Below are positions 27,430 through 39,280 of a stretch of DNA of 64,000 nt, piece after piece; the stretch's first letter is position 1, and each line of letters opens with the position of its first letter. Origin of the DNA: Vreelandella neptunia (GTDB lineage Bacteria; Pseudomonadota; Gammaproteobacteria; Pseudomonadales; Halomonadaceae); assembly GCF_034479615.1 (NCBI RefSeq), contig NZ_CP140255.1:3658001-3722000 (forward strand), read 5' to 3'. The translations under genes were made by a program, and so were the position numbers. The notes below the pieces were generated by a model, which did no database searches, was not told the DNA's origin, and saw only the letters and a list, made by a program, of their open reading frames with translations.

Positions 27430-29156
27430 CAGGTACGCTCCGTTTTAGACAGCAGCATGTCGCGCATGGCACCTAACGGCACCTGCATCGGATAGACGTG
27501 CTCAAAAGGGTCGACCTTCACGTCAAGAAAGACCAGTTCGTGCTTATCAGCAAAGGCACGCTCCAGCGCAGGCTCCAACTCATCAAGCGTATTGACGGTA
27601 ATAGCGGTAAACCCATACGCCTCAATCAGCATATGGAAGTCCGGCAACGACTCCATATAGGAGTGCGCGTGACGCGACTTATAGTTCAAGTCCTGCCACT
27701 GGCGCACCATACCCAACGACGCGTTGTTAAGGTTGACGATCTTAACGCCTACACCGTATTGCTTACAGGTAGAGAGCTCCTGCATCATCATTTGGAAGCT
27801 GCCTTCACCGGTGACGCACACTACGTCATCATCCGGGTAGTTCTGCTTGATACCCATGGCGGCGGGAAAGCCAAAGCCCATGGTGCCCAAACCACCTGAG
27901 GTGATCAGTCGGTTGGGTTTATCAAACTTGTAGTACTGCGCCGCGAACATCTGGTGCTGACCAACATCGGTAGTCACGTAGGCTTCGCCTCGGGTTACCC
28001 GACAAAGCGCTTCAATAACTTCCTGTGGCTTAAGCGCTTCACCCTCCTTGGAAGGCTCATAAAGCTTGCCTTCACGGTCGGCACGCCAGCCATCTATCTT
28101 CTCCCACCACTCAGTCAGTGCTTCAGGATGGGCAATTTTATGTCCCTGCACCAAACTGATCATCTCGTTGATAACGCTGGATGCCGGGCCCACGATCGGC
28201 ACATCGGCACGCACCGTTTTTGAGATCGAACTTGGGTCAACGTCAACGTGGATGATTTTAGCGGTCGGGCAAAACTTCGACGTGCTGTTGGTCACGCGGT
28301 CATCAAAGCGCGCGCCAATGGCAATAATCAGGTCGGCGTGGTGCATGGCCATGTTTGACTCATAGGAGCCGTGCATGCCCAGCCAGCCCAAGCACTGCCG
28401 GTCACTTTGTGGATACGCACCAATGCCCATCAGCGTGGTGGTGATCGGGTAGCCCAGCTGCTTGACCAGATCAGTCAAGCCTTCGCTGGCTTTGCCCGTG
28501 ACCACGCCGCCACCGGTATAGAACACCGGACGCTTGGCTTTGAGTATCATCTCAACGGCTTTTTTGATCTGCCCCGTGTGGCCACGCGTGACGGGGTTGT
28601 ACGAGCGCATCTTGACCTTTTTCGGATAGATGTACTCATAACGCTCGGTGGGAGCCGTCATATCTTTCGGGATATCGACTACCACCGGGCCCGGACGGCC
28701 TGTGGCGGCTAAATAGAACGCCTTTTTGAGCACTTCCGGTATTTCAGACGGGTGGCGAATCGAGAAGCTGTGCTTCACGATGGGTCGCGTCACGCCAACG
28801 ATATCGGTTTCCTGGAAGGCGTCTTCACCGATCAGGTGGCTCGCCACCTGGCCACACAGCACTACCATGGGGATAGAGTCCATGTAGGCGGTGGCGATGC
28901 CGGTGACGGCATTGGTGGCACCGGGGCCTGAGGTAACCAGTACGCAGCCGGGCTTGCCCGAGGCGCGGGCATAGCCATCGGCGGCGTGGGTAGCCGCTTG
29001 TTCGTGACGCACTAGAATGTGCTTCACTTTGTCCTGGCGGAAGAGTGCATCGTAAATATGCAGCGCTGCACCGCCGGGGTAACCATAAATGTATTCGATG
29101 CCCTCATCTTGCAAGAAGCGGGCGATCATATCTGCGCCGGAAAGCAGTTCCACTGT
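27429..29156 (-). CDS. ilvI (ilvB): acetolactate synthase, catalytic subunit
   Basis: This ThDP enzyme condenses two pyruvates, or pyruvate and 2-oxobutyrate, at the head of branched-chain amino acid synthesis. The GTG at 29156 is chosen: GGGGAG lies 6 bases upstream and the protein then begins VELLSGADMIARFL, 575 residues, as in relatives; the frame runs on to 29195. Visible are the ThDP glutamate region YGYPGG...HEQAA, the FAD-binding middle domain and the metal-binding GEGSFQM...NNASLGM motif. It is preceded by an unusually structured leader. Confidence 0.95.
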   Translation of the reverse strand, partial: TVELLSGADMIARFLQDEGIEYIYGYPGGAALHIYDALFRQDKVKHILVRHEQAATHAADGYARASGKPGCVLVTSGPGATNAVTGIATAYMDSIPMVVLCGQVASHLIGEDAFQETDIVGVTRPIVKHSFSIRHPSEIPEVLKKAFYLAATGRPGPVVVDIPKDMTAPTERYEYIYPKKVKMRSYNPVTRGHTGQIKKAVEMILKAKRPVFYTGGGVVTGKASEGLTDLVKQLGYPITTTLMGIGAYPQSDRQCLGWLGMHGSYESNMAMHHADLIIAIGARFDDRVTNSTSKFCPTAKIIHVDVDPSSISKTVRADVPIVGPASSVINEMISLVQGHKIAHPEALTEWWEKIDGWRADREGKLYEPSKEGEALKPQEVIEALCRVTRGEAYVTTDVGQHQMFAAQYYKFDKPNRLITSGGLGTMGFGFPAAMGIKQNYPDDDVVCVTGEGSFQMMMQELSTCKQYGVGVKIVNLNNASLGMVRQWQDLNYKSRHAHSYMESLPDFHMLIEAYGFTAITVNTLDELEPALERAFADKHELVFLDVKVDPFEHVYPMQVPLGAMRDMLLSKTERT

Positions 29157-29517
29157 ATTTCTCCCCTGGAGGTCTCGAGTGCGATCCGTACCCACATGGG
29201 CACGGTGTCGAGTGCGACGGTATGCCGCTGTCGGCCCTTGCCGACACCTGATGCCAAACCCTGGCAGGAGGCCCGGTTAGGGCCTGCACTCTTATCGGGA
29301 GCGTGTGAATTATGTCGACATAAATCACACGCTCCCTTTCACGGCAGTTCGCCGTGTCGGGGCGTTGGCCAGGTTGAGCGGTTAGCCCAAGCCCGGAAGT
29401 CCTTCGGCGGGTAGAGGCTTTCGCCTACCCTTCGCGCGGGAATAAGGGGTTGCCCGTTGAGTCCGCGCCCGCAAATCAGGAACCGACAAGATTCCATTAG
29501 CGCCCTCAGCCTGTCAA
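29157..29517 (-). promoter_or_regulatory. ilvIH leader with six or more hairpins and a candidate promoter
   Basis: A TTGACA at 29512-29517 is the best promoter candidate, with TGGAAT 15 bases on as a weak -10. Reading toward ilvI, strong hairpins follow: 29409-29430 (GGGTAG...CTACCC with a GCGAAAGC tip), 29341-29355, the 40-base palindrome at 29297-29336, 29270-29284 (GGCCC/GGGCC), 29252-29266 (TGCCA/TGGCA), 29229-29246 (TGTCGGC/GCCGACA) and 29186-29205. The last is flanked by direct repeats TCGAGTGCGA (29175-29184, 29208-29217). No leader peptide rich in Ile, Leu or Val is visible. Attenuation by another mechanism is inferred. Confidence 0.55.
29297..29336. repeat. 40-bp near-perfect palindrome
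   Basis: GGGAGCGTGTGA and TCACACGCTCCC are perfect 12-base arms; the centre TTATGTCGACATAA is itself a perfect palindrome, and only one A/A pair breaks the symmetry. No T-run follows on either strand except TTTC on the plus side. Confidence 0.85.
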
Positions 29518-29560
29518 CCTCCGATCAGTCCAAACGCAACAAAGGTCGCAAGAAGCCATT

Positions 29561-29596
29561 AAAAAAGCCCCGCTAGCTTTGCTAACGGAGCTTTTT
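29561..29596 (-). terminator. terminator after clpB
   Basis: On the minus strand AAAGCTCCGTTAGC pairs with GCTAGCGGGGCTTT (few mismatches) around a short loop and is followed by TTTTT. It begins about 33 bases after the clpB stop. Confidence 0.85.
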
Positions 29597-29628
29597 ACCT
29601 ATTCAATTGCGCAAATTGGCGGCATCAA

Positions 29629-32226
<2,598 letters not shown>

Positions 32227-32319
32227 GGAATTCCTCCTGGGGTAGCCGTGCGTTTGGACGCACCGCGTGACCCGATAACGTGTCATTAGACGTGCTAAAT
32301 AACTATTAGCTTGACAAGT

Positions 32320-32348
32320 TAAATGGCGTCAGTTCCAGGCTTTTCAAG
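32320..32348 (-). promoter_or_regulatory. sigma-32-type heat-shock promoter of clpB
   Basis: On the minus strand CTTGAAA (32342-32348) is followed after 13 bases by CGCCATTTA (32320-32328), close to the RpoH consensus CTTGAAA / CCCCATNT. It starts about 95 bases before clpB. Confidence 0.75.
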
Positions 32349-32392
32349 AGGTGGCGGTGTGAACCGCTGGCTTATGGACGCTTTAATTCACA

Positions 32393-33148
32393 TTAATTGA
32401 TCCAGATCACACTTGCCATGCGCCCTGTCTTACCACCATCGCGGCGGTAGGAGTAGAAGCGCGACTCGCAGGCGGTGCAGAAGTGGCCGCCGCTAATGTG
32501 ATTGACGCCCAGTGCCTCTAACCGAAAGCGCGCCAGCCGGTATAAGTCGGCCATGTAATGCCCAAGCCGGTAAGGGCTATGGTCAAAGGCATCAGCGGTA
32601 TCCGGGTGAACGGCAACAAAAGCGCCGTAAACTTCCGGGCCAACCTCAAATTGAGCGTTGGAGATAGCCGGCCCTAACCACACCAGAATATCGTCTGGAT
32701 CAGTGTTCATCGCGGCAATGGTTGCTTCCAGCACACCGCCCGCCAAACCGCGCCAACCGGCATGGGCAACCGCCACCTGGGTACCCGCTCGATTGCAGAA
32801 CATCACCGGCAGGCAGTCTGCCGTCAGCACTACACAGGCGTACTCATTGGAGGGCGCAAGGGCGGCATCCGCGTCGGCAGCCTCGGACTGATAAAACTGC
32901 TGCACACGGGCGCCGTGGGTCTGGTTCAGCCACAGCAGAGGCCGCTCATCGCCAATTTCCTTTTGCAGCAAACGGCGGCACAACGCGACATGATCAGCAT
33001 TATCGCCGACATGGGAAGCGGGGTTAAAGGCAGCGAAATCACCCTGGCTAGGCCCCGATTCACGGGTCGTCACAAAGGCACGCACATTGGTCGGCGCTGG
33101 CCAGTCGGGCACTAAAAGCGTTGGCCGTAAATTAATGGCATCGCTCAT
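32393..33148 (-). CDS. pgeF: peptidoglycan editing factor / YfiH (laccase-domain) protein
   Basis: This multicopper-oxidase-like (DUF152) protein is reported in E. coli to remove wrongly incorporated UDP-MurNAc-L-Ser-type precursors, and in animals to act on purine nucleosides. 251 residues; family motifs are LNQTHG, the metal-ligand segment ADCLPVMF and VAHAGWRGLAGG, and YSYRRDGGKTGRMA near the end. It overlaps the rluD stop (ATGA) and lies upstream of clpB, the common rluD-yfiH-clpB order. Confidence 0.93.
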   Translation of the reverse strand: MSDAINLRPTLLVPDWPAPTNVRAFVTTRESGPSQGDFAAFNPASHVGDNADHVALCRRLLQKEIGDERPLLWLNQTHGARVQQFYQSEAADADAALAPSNEYACVVLTADCLPVMFCNRAGTQVAVAHAGWRGLAGGVLEATIAAMNTDPDDILVWLGPAISNAQFEVGPEVYGAFVAVHPDTADAFDHSPYRLGHYMADLYRLARFRLEALGVNHISGGHFCTACESRFYSYRRDGGKTGRMASVIWIN

Positions 33149-34104
33149 CGCATAGTCTCATTATCTTCGCGCAGGTAGTCCAACAACATTAACAAATCAT
33201 CAGGGAGGTCTGCCTGAAAAGTTAATGTTTCGCCACTTACCGGGTGCTTGAAAATCAACTTACGCGCGTGAAGGGCCTGACGAGGAAACTCACGCAGGAT
33301 CTCCTTCAGAGGCTCAGCGGCGCCAGGCGGTAACTTGGCACGACCGCCGTACATGGGGTCGCCAATTAACGGATAGCGGGCATGGGCCATATGCACGCGA
33401 ATTTGGTGGGTGCGTCCCGTTTCCAGCTTACAGCGCACGTGGGTGTGGGCACGAAAGCGCTCAACCACGCGAAAATGAGTAATAGCAGGTTTACCCGAGG
33501 CCGTCACGGCCTGGCGTTTACGGTCTTTCGGGTGACGACCAATGGGCGCGTCAATGGTACTACCCGAGACAGGCTTACCAATCACCACGGCGTCGTACTG
33601 GCGTGACACGCTGCGCGCCTGTAGTTGTTCAACCAGGGCCGTCTGGGCGGGCAGCGTTTTCGCTACCATCATTAAACCAGTCGTATCTTTATCCAAACGG
33701 TGAACAATACCTGCCCGAGGCACTTCGGCAAGCGACGGCTGGTGATGCAGCAACGCATTTAATAGCGTGCCATCCGGGTTGCCTGCGGCAGGATGCACCA
33801 CCATACCGGCAGCTTTGTTGATCACCATCACCGTATCGTCTTCGTAAACGATATCCAGCGCAATGTCCTGGGCTTCAAAGCGCGTATCGTCTTCGATGGT
33901 CGCCTGAAGCGCCAGCACTTCATGGCCATGCAGCTTGGCTTTCGGTTTGGCTTGAGCGCCATCCACCGTCAACTCACCAGCGTTAATCCACGCTTTTAAG
34001 CGTTCACGGGAGTAATCACTGAACAACTCAGCCGCCGCTTGGTCTAAACGCGCGCCGGCTAGCGTAGCGGGCACGCGCTGCGTGTCTTCAACTATTCGAG
34101 ACAT
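33145..34104 (-). CDS. rluD: 23S rRNA pseudouridine synthase RluD
   Basis: RluD modifies U1911, U1915 and U1917 in helix 69 of 23S rRNA. 319 residues: an N-terminal S4 RNA-binding domain (LDQAAAELFSDYSRERLKAW) and the RluA-type catalytic domain with GIVHRLDKDTTGLMMVAKT, where the Asp after RL is catalytic. It is divergent from bamD, the standard gammaproteobacterial arrangement, and translationally coupled to pgeF. Confidence 0.95.
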   Translation of the reverse strand: MSRIVEDTQRVPATLAGARLDQAAAELFSDYSRERLKAWINAGELTVDGAQAKPKAKLHGHEVLALQATIEDDTRFEAQDIALDIVYEDDTVMVINKAAGMVVHPAAGNPDGTLLNALLHHQPSLAEVPRAGIVHRLDKDTTGLMMVAKTLPAQTALVEQLQARSVSRQYDAVVIGKPVSGSTIDAPIGRHPKDRKRQAVTASGKPAITHFRVVERFRAHTHVRCKLETGRTHQIRVHMAHARYPLIGDPMYGGRAKLPPGAAEPLKEILREFPRQALHARKLIFKHPVSGETLTFQADLPDDLLMLLDYLREDNETMR

Positions 34105-34320
34105 GAAAAACCTCTTTAAGACGCAAAAACCCCCAGCAAGGCGAAAAAATCAGCCCCGACATGGAAAAATAAGCTGTGACGACACCCGACGAAACGTCGC
34201 TAAACCTGCGTTTTGAGCCGAGGTGTTTTATAGTGGGCGGACTGCGACCTATTCTACCATTTCTACTTATGGCCATCGTCGCTTTTTGGTGATCGAGGCT
34301 TGTTTGCAACGAGGATGATG

Positions 34321-35136
34321 ATGCGCGTTATTTCAGCTGCCAACCGCTTTGGTGCTCTAGCCCTAAGCCTTGCCCTTCTAGCGGGCTGTGCGAGTAACGA
34401 TACAAGTGAAGAAGAGGACGATGAATTTGCTGGGGTTCAGGAGCGTGAGCTCTATGAACTGGCCCGCACAGCCCTAGACAGCAACCGCTACCCAATTGCG
34501 ATAGAACGCTTGGAAGCTCTCGATACCCGCTACCCGTTTGGTGCCCATGCCGAGCAAGCCCAGCTTGAGCTGATCTATGCCTACTATGAAAACAGCGATT
34601 GGGAAGAAGCTCGCGCAGCAGCCAGCCGATTTATTCGCCTTCACCCCGACCACCCTCAAGTGGACTACGCCTATTACCTGCGTGGCCTCTCTGCTTGGCA
34701 AGCGGGCCGTTTTAGCTTAGAGCGGCTGCGCCTGATCGATATTTCCAAGCGCGACTTGGGTGCTTCCCGTGATGCTTACAATGACTTCCGCGAACTGATT
34801 CAGCGCTACCCCCAGAGTGAATACGCCGCCGATGCTCAGCAGCGCATTGTCTATCTGCGTGAGCTAATGGCTCGCCATGAGCTCCATGTCGCCGATTACT
34901 ACCTGCGCCGCGGCGCATATCTAGCAGCGGTTGAACGCGGCCGCTGGGTAATCGAAAACTACCCAGAGTCGAACGCTACCCGGGATGCCTTGGCCACCAT
35001 GGTGGAAGGCTATCAAGGCTTAGACATGGATGATCGCGCCAATGAAGTCCTCGCCGTACTGCGAGAAAACGCGCCTGATCACGAGCAGTTGCAGGGTAGT
35101 CGCTTTGTTCCTAAGCATCTAGGCCAAAATGATTAA
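34321..35136 (+). CDS. bamD: outer-membrane assembly lipoprotein BamD
   Basis: BamD is the essential lipoprotein partner of BamA in outer-membrane protein folding. Three ATGs lie in a row (34315, 34318, 34321); the last has ACGAGG at the best spacing and gives 271 residues with a lipobox LLAGC (Cys23). An acidic linker (EEEDDEF) then leads into five TPR-like repeats: YPIAIERLEALDTRYPFG, DWEEARAAASRFIRLHP and so on. It is divergent from rluD. Confidence 0.95.
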   Translation: MRVISAANRFGALALSLALLAGCASNDTSEEEDDEFAGVQERELYELARTALDSNRYPIAIERLEALDTRYPFGAHAEQAQLELIYAYYENSDWEEARAAASRFIRLHPDHPQVDYAYYLRGLSAWQAGRFSLERLRLIDISKRDLGASRDAYNDFRELIQRYPQSEYAADAQQRIVYLRELMARHELHVADYYLRRGAYLAAVERGRWVIENYPESNATRDALATMVEGYQGLDMDDRANEVLAVLRENAPDHEQLQGSRFVPKHLGQND

Positions 35137-35183
35137 ACCATTGCGAGCTATCATTCGCTGAAAGCTATACAACATATACCTAG

Positions 35184-35210
35184 AAAACCACGCCACGGCG
35201 TGGTTTTTTT
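35184..35210 (+). terminator. terminator after bamD
   Basis: AAAACCACGCC and GGCGTGGTTTT form an 11-base stem with a 2-base centre, followed by a T-run on the plus strand. The remainder of the 235-base gap before the chemoreceptor is A/T-rich with four CTATAC motifs. Confidence 0.9.
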
Positions 35211-35371
35211 ATTCAAAAATCAATAAGAGACTGATTCTAAAAGAGAAAACAAAAATCAACTAAAAATACTATACATGTAGTCACTATTTCCTATACAAAA
35301 ACTATACAGAAATATATGATGAGCTCGTCTAGCATAATAAAGTGCCTTAACGGCACCTAAGGGAGCACTCA

Positions 35372-37075
35372 ATGCCACTTCTTAACGCCCGTTCCAGCAA
35401 CACCAAAATTAGTACGCGTTTAACGCTCGGTTTTGCTGCCCTGCTTGGGTTGCTGATTCTGTTAACCGCTGTCGGAATTTACCAGGTCAATCAAATTGAC
35501 CGCGACTTATCGACAATCAACGACGTCAACGGAACCAAGCAACGCTTTGCAGTGGACTGGCGAGGCAGTGTACACGACCGCGCTATCGTGCTTCGTGACA
35601 TTGTGATCACCGCCGGGAATGGCAACCTCAGCTCCTTAGAGAGTGAAATGGAACTTCTGCGTAGCGCTTACAGCACAGCCACGACAGGCATGGAGCAAGT
35701 GTCCAACGAATACGCTGGCACTGCTCAAGAGCAGACTATTATTAACAGTATCAATGACCAAGCCATACTGACACGGGAACTGACAGAGCAAGTAATAGCC
35801 GCCCGTCAAGCAGACGAGTATGCAGAGGCGCAAACGCTGCTACTTGAACAGGCAGGGCCCGCTTACACCGAGTGGCTTAACCGCATAAATCAATTTATCA
35901 ATCTTCAGCAGCAGTTGAACGACGCTACTACAGCGACAGCCCGCGACACCGCCTCCGGCTTTCAAATGCAGATGCTGGGTCTAACACTCTTTGCGTTGCT
36001 GGTAGGCGGTTTGATCGCGGTGTTTCTATCCCGCCAACTGCTACGTGAATTGGGTGCCGAGCCCTACGAAGTCAAAGCCTTCGCAGAAGCCATTGGTCGC
36101 GGCGAATTAACCAGTCAGGGGCAGCTCAAGAAGGGTGATACCCGCAGTATTATGGCGTCGCAGGTTGCCATGGCACATCAGCTACAAACCATTGTGACCC
36201 AGGTACGCGCTTCTGCAGAAGCGGTAGCCAGCAACAGTGAGCAAATTGCTGAGGGTAATAACGACCTCTCTTCGCGTACTGAACAGCAGGCCAGCGCGCT
36301 CGCGGAGACGGCCTCGGCAATGGAAGAGCTCAACAGCACCGTAAAACTTAACGCTGAGAATTCCGAACAGGCAAGCCAGGAAGCCTCTAGTGCATCAAAC
36401 ACCGCCAAGCAAGGCGGCGAAGCGGTGAATCAGGTCGTTGCTACCATGAACGATCTCAATAAGAGCTCTCAGGAAATCGCCGGCATTATCTCTACTATTG
36501 ATGCGATTGCTTTCCAAACCAATATTCTGGCGCTCAATGCCTCGGTAGAAGCCGCCCGTGCTGGTGAACATGGCCGAGGTTTCGCGGTAGTCGCCGAGGA
36601 AGTGCGTCGACTAGCACAGCGCAGCGCCGAGGCCGCGCGAGAGATTAACACCCTGATTTCCAGCAACCTTGAGCGGGTTAACCACGGCAACGAGCGCGCC
36701 GAAGAAGCCAGCAAATCGACCGAACAGATCGTCGCGGCTATCGAGCGTGTAACCAGCATCATGAAAGAGATCAGCCACGCCAGCGCTGAGCAGAGCACCG
36801 GCGTGCAAGAAGTGGGTAGAGCAGTGACCGAGATGGATCAGGTCACCCAACAGAACGCTGCGCTAGTCCATGAAAGCGCCACCGCAGCTAACAGCCTGCG
36901 TCAAAACGCTCACTCTCTGCTGCATACCATGGAAGTCTTCAAATTGCCGAACGCTCTCGCAAAAACACAGCCGTCGCATGCCGCACTGGCACCTGCACGT
37001 AGCCATTCTGCTAACACGCCCGCACTCCCCGCCGTTAAACGTCAGCAGGCAGCACCTGAGTGGGAAAGTTTCTAA
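35372..37075 (+). CDS. methyl-accepting chemotaxis protein
   Basis: A transmembrane chemoreceptor of 567 residues. TM1 spans about 20-42 ([19 protein letters not shown]), then a periplasmic four-helix-bundle sensor of about 150 residues, TM2 about 195-215, a HAMP region, and the signalling domain with the hairpin tip [32 protein letters not shown]. The C-terminus EWESF resembles the NWETF pentapeptide that binds CheR and CheB. Ligand unknown. AAGGGAG precedes the ATG. It stands alone between two terminators. Confidence 0.95.
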   Translation: MPLLNARSSNTKISTRLTLGFAALLGLLILLTAVGIYQVNQIDRDLSTINDVNGTKQRFAVDWRGSVHDRAIVLRDIVITAGNGNLSSLESEMELLRSAYSTATTGMEQVSNEYAGTAQEQTIINSINDQAILTRELTEQVIAARQADEYAEAQTLLLEQAGPAYTEWLNRINQFINLQQQLNDATTATARDTASGFQMQMLGLTLFALLVGGLIAVFLSRQLLRELGAEPYEVKAFAEAIGRGELTSQGQLKKGDTRSIMASQVAMAHQLQTIVTQVRASAEAVASNSEQIAEGNNDLSSRTEQQASALAETASAMEELNSTVKLNAENSEQASQEASSASNTAKQGGEAVNQVVATMNDLNKSSQEIAGIISTIDAIAFQTNILALNASVEAARAGEHGRGFAVVAEEVRRLAQRSAEAAREINTLISSNLERVNHGNERAEEASKSTEQIVAAIERVTSIMKEISHASAEQSTGVQEVGRAVTEMDQVTQQNAALVHESATAANSLRQNAHSLLHTMEVFKLPNALAKTQPSHAALAPARSHSANTPALPAVKRQQAAPEWESF

Positions 37076-37126
37076 ATTAAAATACCCAGAGCCTGGGCTG
37101 CAGTGGTGGGCAATTAAACAAAAGGA

Positions 37127-37153
37127 AAACTCCCCTTCTCAGGGGAGTTTTTG
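37127..37153 (+). terminator. terminator after the chemoreceptor gene
   Basis: AAAACTCCCC and GGGGAGTTTT form the stem, loop TTCTCA, followed by TTG; it also has A-rich sequence upstream, so it may serve nadE on the minus strand too. Confidence 0.88.
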
Positions 37154-37216
37154 TCATAGAGATCGCTCAAAGCCTGCTGAGGAAGCGTTTGCTAGCGGTG
37201 TTAAGGAGTACCCCAC

Positions 37217-38851
37217 TTACTCGCCGGGCTGCCAGCCGTTGACGATCGGATAACGGCGGTCGCGACCAAAGCCCCGCGGCGTCACCCTCACACCAATGGG
37301 CGCCTGGCGGCGCTTATACTCACAGCGGTCAACCAGTTTCACTACTTTATAAACGTCTTCAGCGTCAAAGCCACCGGCGATGATCGCTTCAGCGCTCATG
37401 TCGCCTTCGATATAGCTTAATAGGATTGCATCGAGCACGTCGTAATCAGGCAGCGAGTCGCTATCCTGTTGATCCGGCGCCAGCTCCGCGCTGGGTGGGC
37501 GCTCAATGACCCGTTCGGGGATCGCGGGTGATTGCGTATTACGCCAGCGGGCCAAGCGATACACCCAGGTTTTATACACGTCTTTAATGGCATTAAAACC
37601 GCCCACCATATCGCCATACAGCGTGGCGTAGCCCACCGCCATTTCGCTCTTGTTACCGGTCGTCAGTACCATCAAGCCTTTTTTATTGGAGATCGCCATC
37701 AGCAGCACGCCGCGACAGCGGGACTGCAGGTTCTCTTCGGTGGTATCTCGCTCAGTTCCTGCGAAGCTCTCTGCCAGCGTGCCCATAAAGGCTTCTACCA
37801 TGGGCTCGATCGGCATGATCTCGTAATGCACGCCGAGCATTTTGGCCTGCTCTGCAGCGTCCTGCTTGGAGATATCCGCAGTGTAGTGGTAAGGCATCAT
37901 CACCGCCTGCACCCGCTGTGGGCCCAGGGCATCAACAGCAATGGCCAAAGAGAGCGCCGAGTCGATACCGCCGGAAAGCCCTAACACTACGCCTTCAAAA
38001 CCGCTCTTGTTGACGTAATCGCGCAGCCCGGTGACTAACGCGCAATATAGGCTCTCTTCCGGTTCTACCTCGGGGTCAATCTCTCCGGCTTGGGGTTCCC
38101 AGACCCTCGCGCTGGTTTGTAAAAACTGAACTGGCATCAGGCCCGCCTGCCAATACGGCGCCAGCACCTGCAACTCACCGCTGGTGTTAACGCAGCAAGA
38201 GCCGCCATCAAACACCAGCTCATCCTGACCACCGATAGTGTTCACATACACAATCGGACGATTGACGTCTTGGGCGTGCTGCTCCAATAAGCTCAGTCGC
38301 TCAGTGGGTTTATCCTGGTGATAGGGCGAGGCGTTCAAGGTGATCAGCACTTCAGCCCCCGCTTCCTTGGCAGCTCTAACCGGCGCACCATCCCATAGAT
38401 CCTCGCAGATCACGATGCCAAGCTTGGCGCCTTTATGCTCATACACCAGTGTTTCAGTGCCGGGCGTAAAATAGCGCTGCTCGTCAAACACTTGGTAGTT
38501 AGGCAACGCCTGCTTGGCGTATTCAGCTTCCCACTGACCGTTGTATAGCAGGCCCGCCAAGTTGTAACAGCGGCCTTCACGCACGCCGGGATAGCCAATG
38601 ATCACCAGCACATCACTGGCGACCTTCGATGCCATTAGCGCGCGAGCTTCACGCAGGCGGGTTTCCATTGAGGGGCGCAGCAGCAGATCTTCCGGCGGAT
38701 AGCCCGACAGAAAAAGCTCTGGAAAGACAACAATATCCGCCCCATGCTCAATCCGCGCTTCGCGCACTGCTTCAATCGCGCGTGCGGCATTGCCGGGAAT
38801 ATCCCCGACCAGAGGATCGAGTTGGGCCATTACCAGCGTTAAGTCTTGCAT
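37217..38851 (-). CDS. nadE: glutamine-dependent NAD+ synthetase
   Basis: This enzyme amidates deamido-NAD to NAD, taking ammonia from glutamine. An N-terminal nitrilase domain carries Glu in FPELFLSGYPPEDLL, and Cys in VICEDLWDG; the C-terminal synthetase domain has the P-loop LGLSGGIDSAL and the TTGNKSE motif. 544 residues from the ATG at 38851; the frame also has an in-frame TTG at 38860 closer to an AAGAGA, so the exact start is open. It is a single gene between the chemoreceptor and a divergent PP0621 gene. Confidence 0.95.
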   Translation of the reverse strand: MQDLTLVMAQLDPLVGDIPGNAARAIEAVREARIEHGADIVVFPELFLSGYPPEDLLLRPSMETRLREARALMASKVASDVLVIIGYPGVREGRCYNLAGLLYNGQWEAEYAKQALPNYQVFDEQRYFTPGTETLVYEHKGAKLGIVICEDLWDGAPVRAAKEAGAEVLITLNASPYHQDKPTERLSLLEQHAQDVNRPIVYVNTIGGQDELVFDGGSCCVNTSGELQVLAPYWQAGLMPVQFLQTSARVWEPQAGEIDPEVEPEESLYCALVTGLRDYVNKSGFEGVVLGLSGGIDSALSLAIAVDALGPQRVQAVMMPYHYTADISKQDAAEQAKMLGVHYEIMPIEPMVEAFMGTLAESFAGTERDTTEENLQSRCRGVLLMAISNKKGLMVLTTGNKSEMAVGYATLYGDMVGGFNAIKDVYKTWVYRLARWRNTQSPAIPERVIERPPSAELAPDQQDSDSLPDYDVLDAILLSYIEGDMSAEAIIAGGFDAEDVYKVVKLVDRCEYKRRQAPIGVRVTPRGFGRDRRYPIVNGWQPGE

Positions 38852-38994
38852 GGGCGTCAAAATCTCTTGAGAATCTTTAAAATAGGGTTACACCGACATA
38901 GTCGTATTGTCCCGCAAGGGCCGCCAACTGGCAAAGGCTGCGGGTCTATCCTAACGCCTTGTGCCTAGATTCCCACTTTGGGAGACACAAAAGG

Positions 38995-39267
38995 ATGAAC
39001 CTCTTGATCATTCGGCTGATTATCTTCGCCGTTATATTCTATGCCGGTTTAAAGCTATACGGCATTTACCGGCAACGTAAGCTTGAGCATGAAGCGCAGC
39101 ATAAAAAAGTCAACCGCCACGAGGGTGGCAAAATGGTGCGCTGCCGCTGGTGTGAGGTACACGTTCCTGAAGACGAAGCACTGCGTGACCAGGAACAGTG
39201 GTTCTGCTCCAGCGCCCATCGCGACCGCTTCCTGCAGGAGCAGCAGGACAAGGACGGCACACCTTAA
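38995..39267 (+). CDS. PP0621-family small membrane protein
   Basis: The ATG at 38995 gives 90 residues; the frame from 38959 is longer but lacks a ribosome site. Residues 3-20 form a membrane anchor (LLIIRLIIFAVIFYAGL). A hydrophilic part with a zinc-ribbon look follows: CRWC, then FCSSAHRDRFLQEQ (CxxC...CxxxH). This pattern fits the PP0621 family of unknown function. It is divergent from nadE and converges on thiO. Confidence 0.75.
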   Translation: MNLLIIRLIIFAVIFYAGLKLYGIYRQRKLEHEAQHKKVNRHEGGKMVRCRWCEVHVPEDEALRDQEQWFCSSAHRDRFLQEQQDKDGTP

Positions 39268-39280
39268 ACTTGTACTGGTC

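Noticed and set aside
29346..29495. Possible ilv leader peptide beginning at the ATG complementary to 29495-29497
   Set aside because: It starts at or before the predicted transcription start and shows no run of Ile, Leu or Val codons.
36870..37253. 127-codon frame overlapping the chemoreceptor 3' end
   Set aside because: It runs in another frame of the receptor's C-terminus and through the terminator at 37127.
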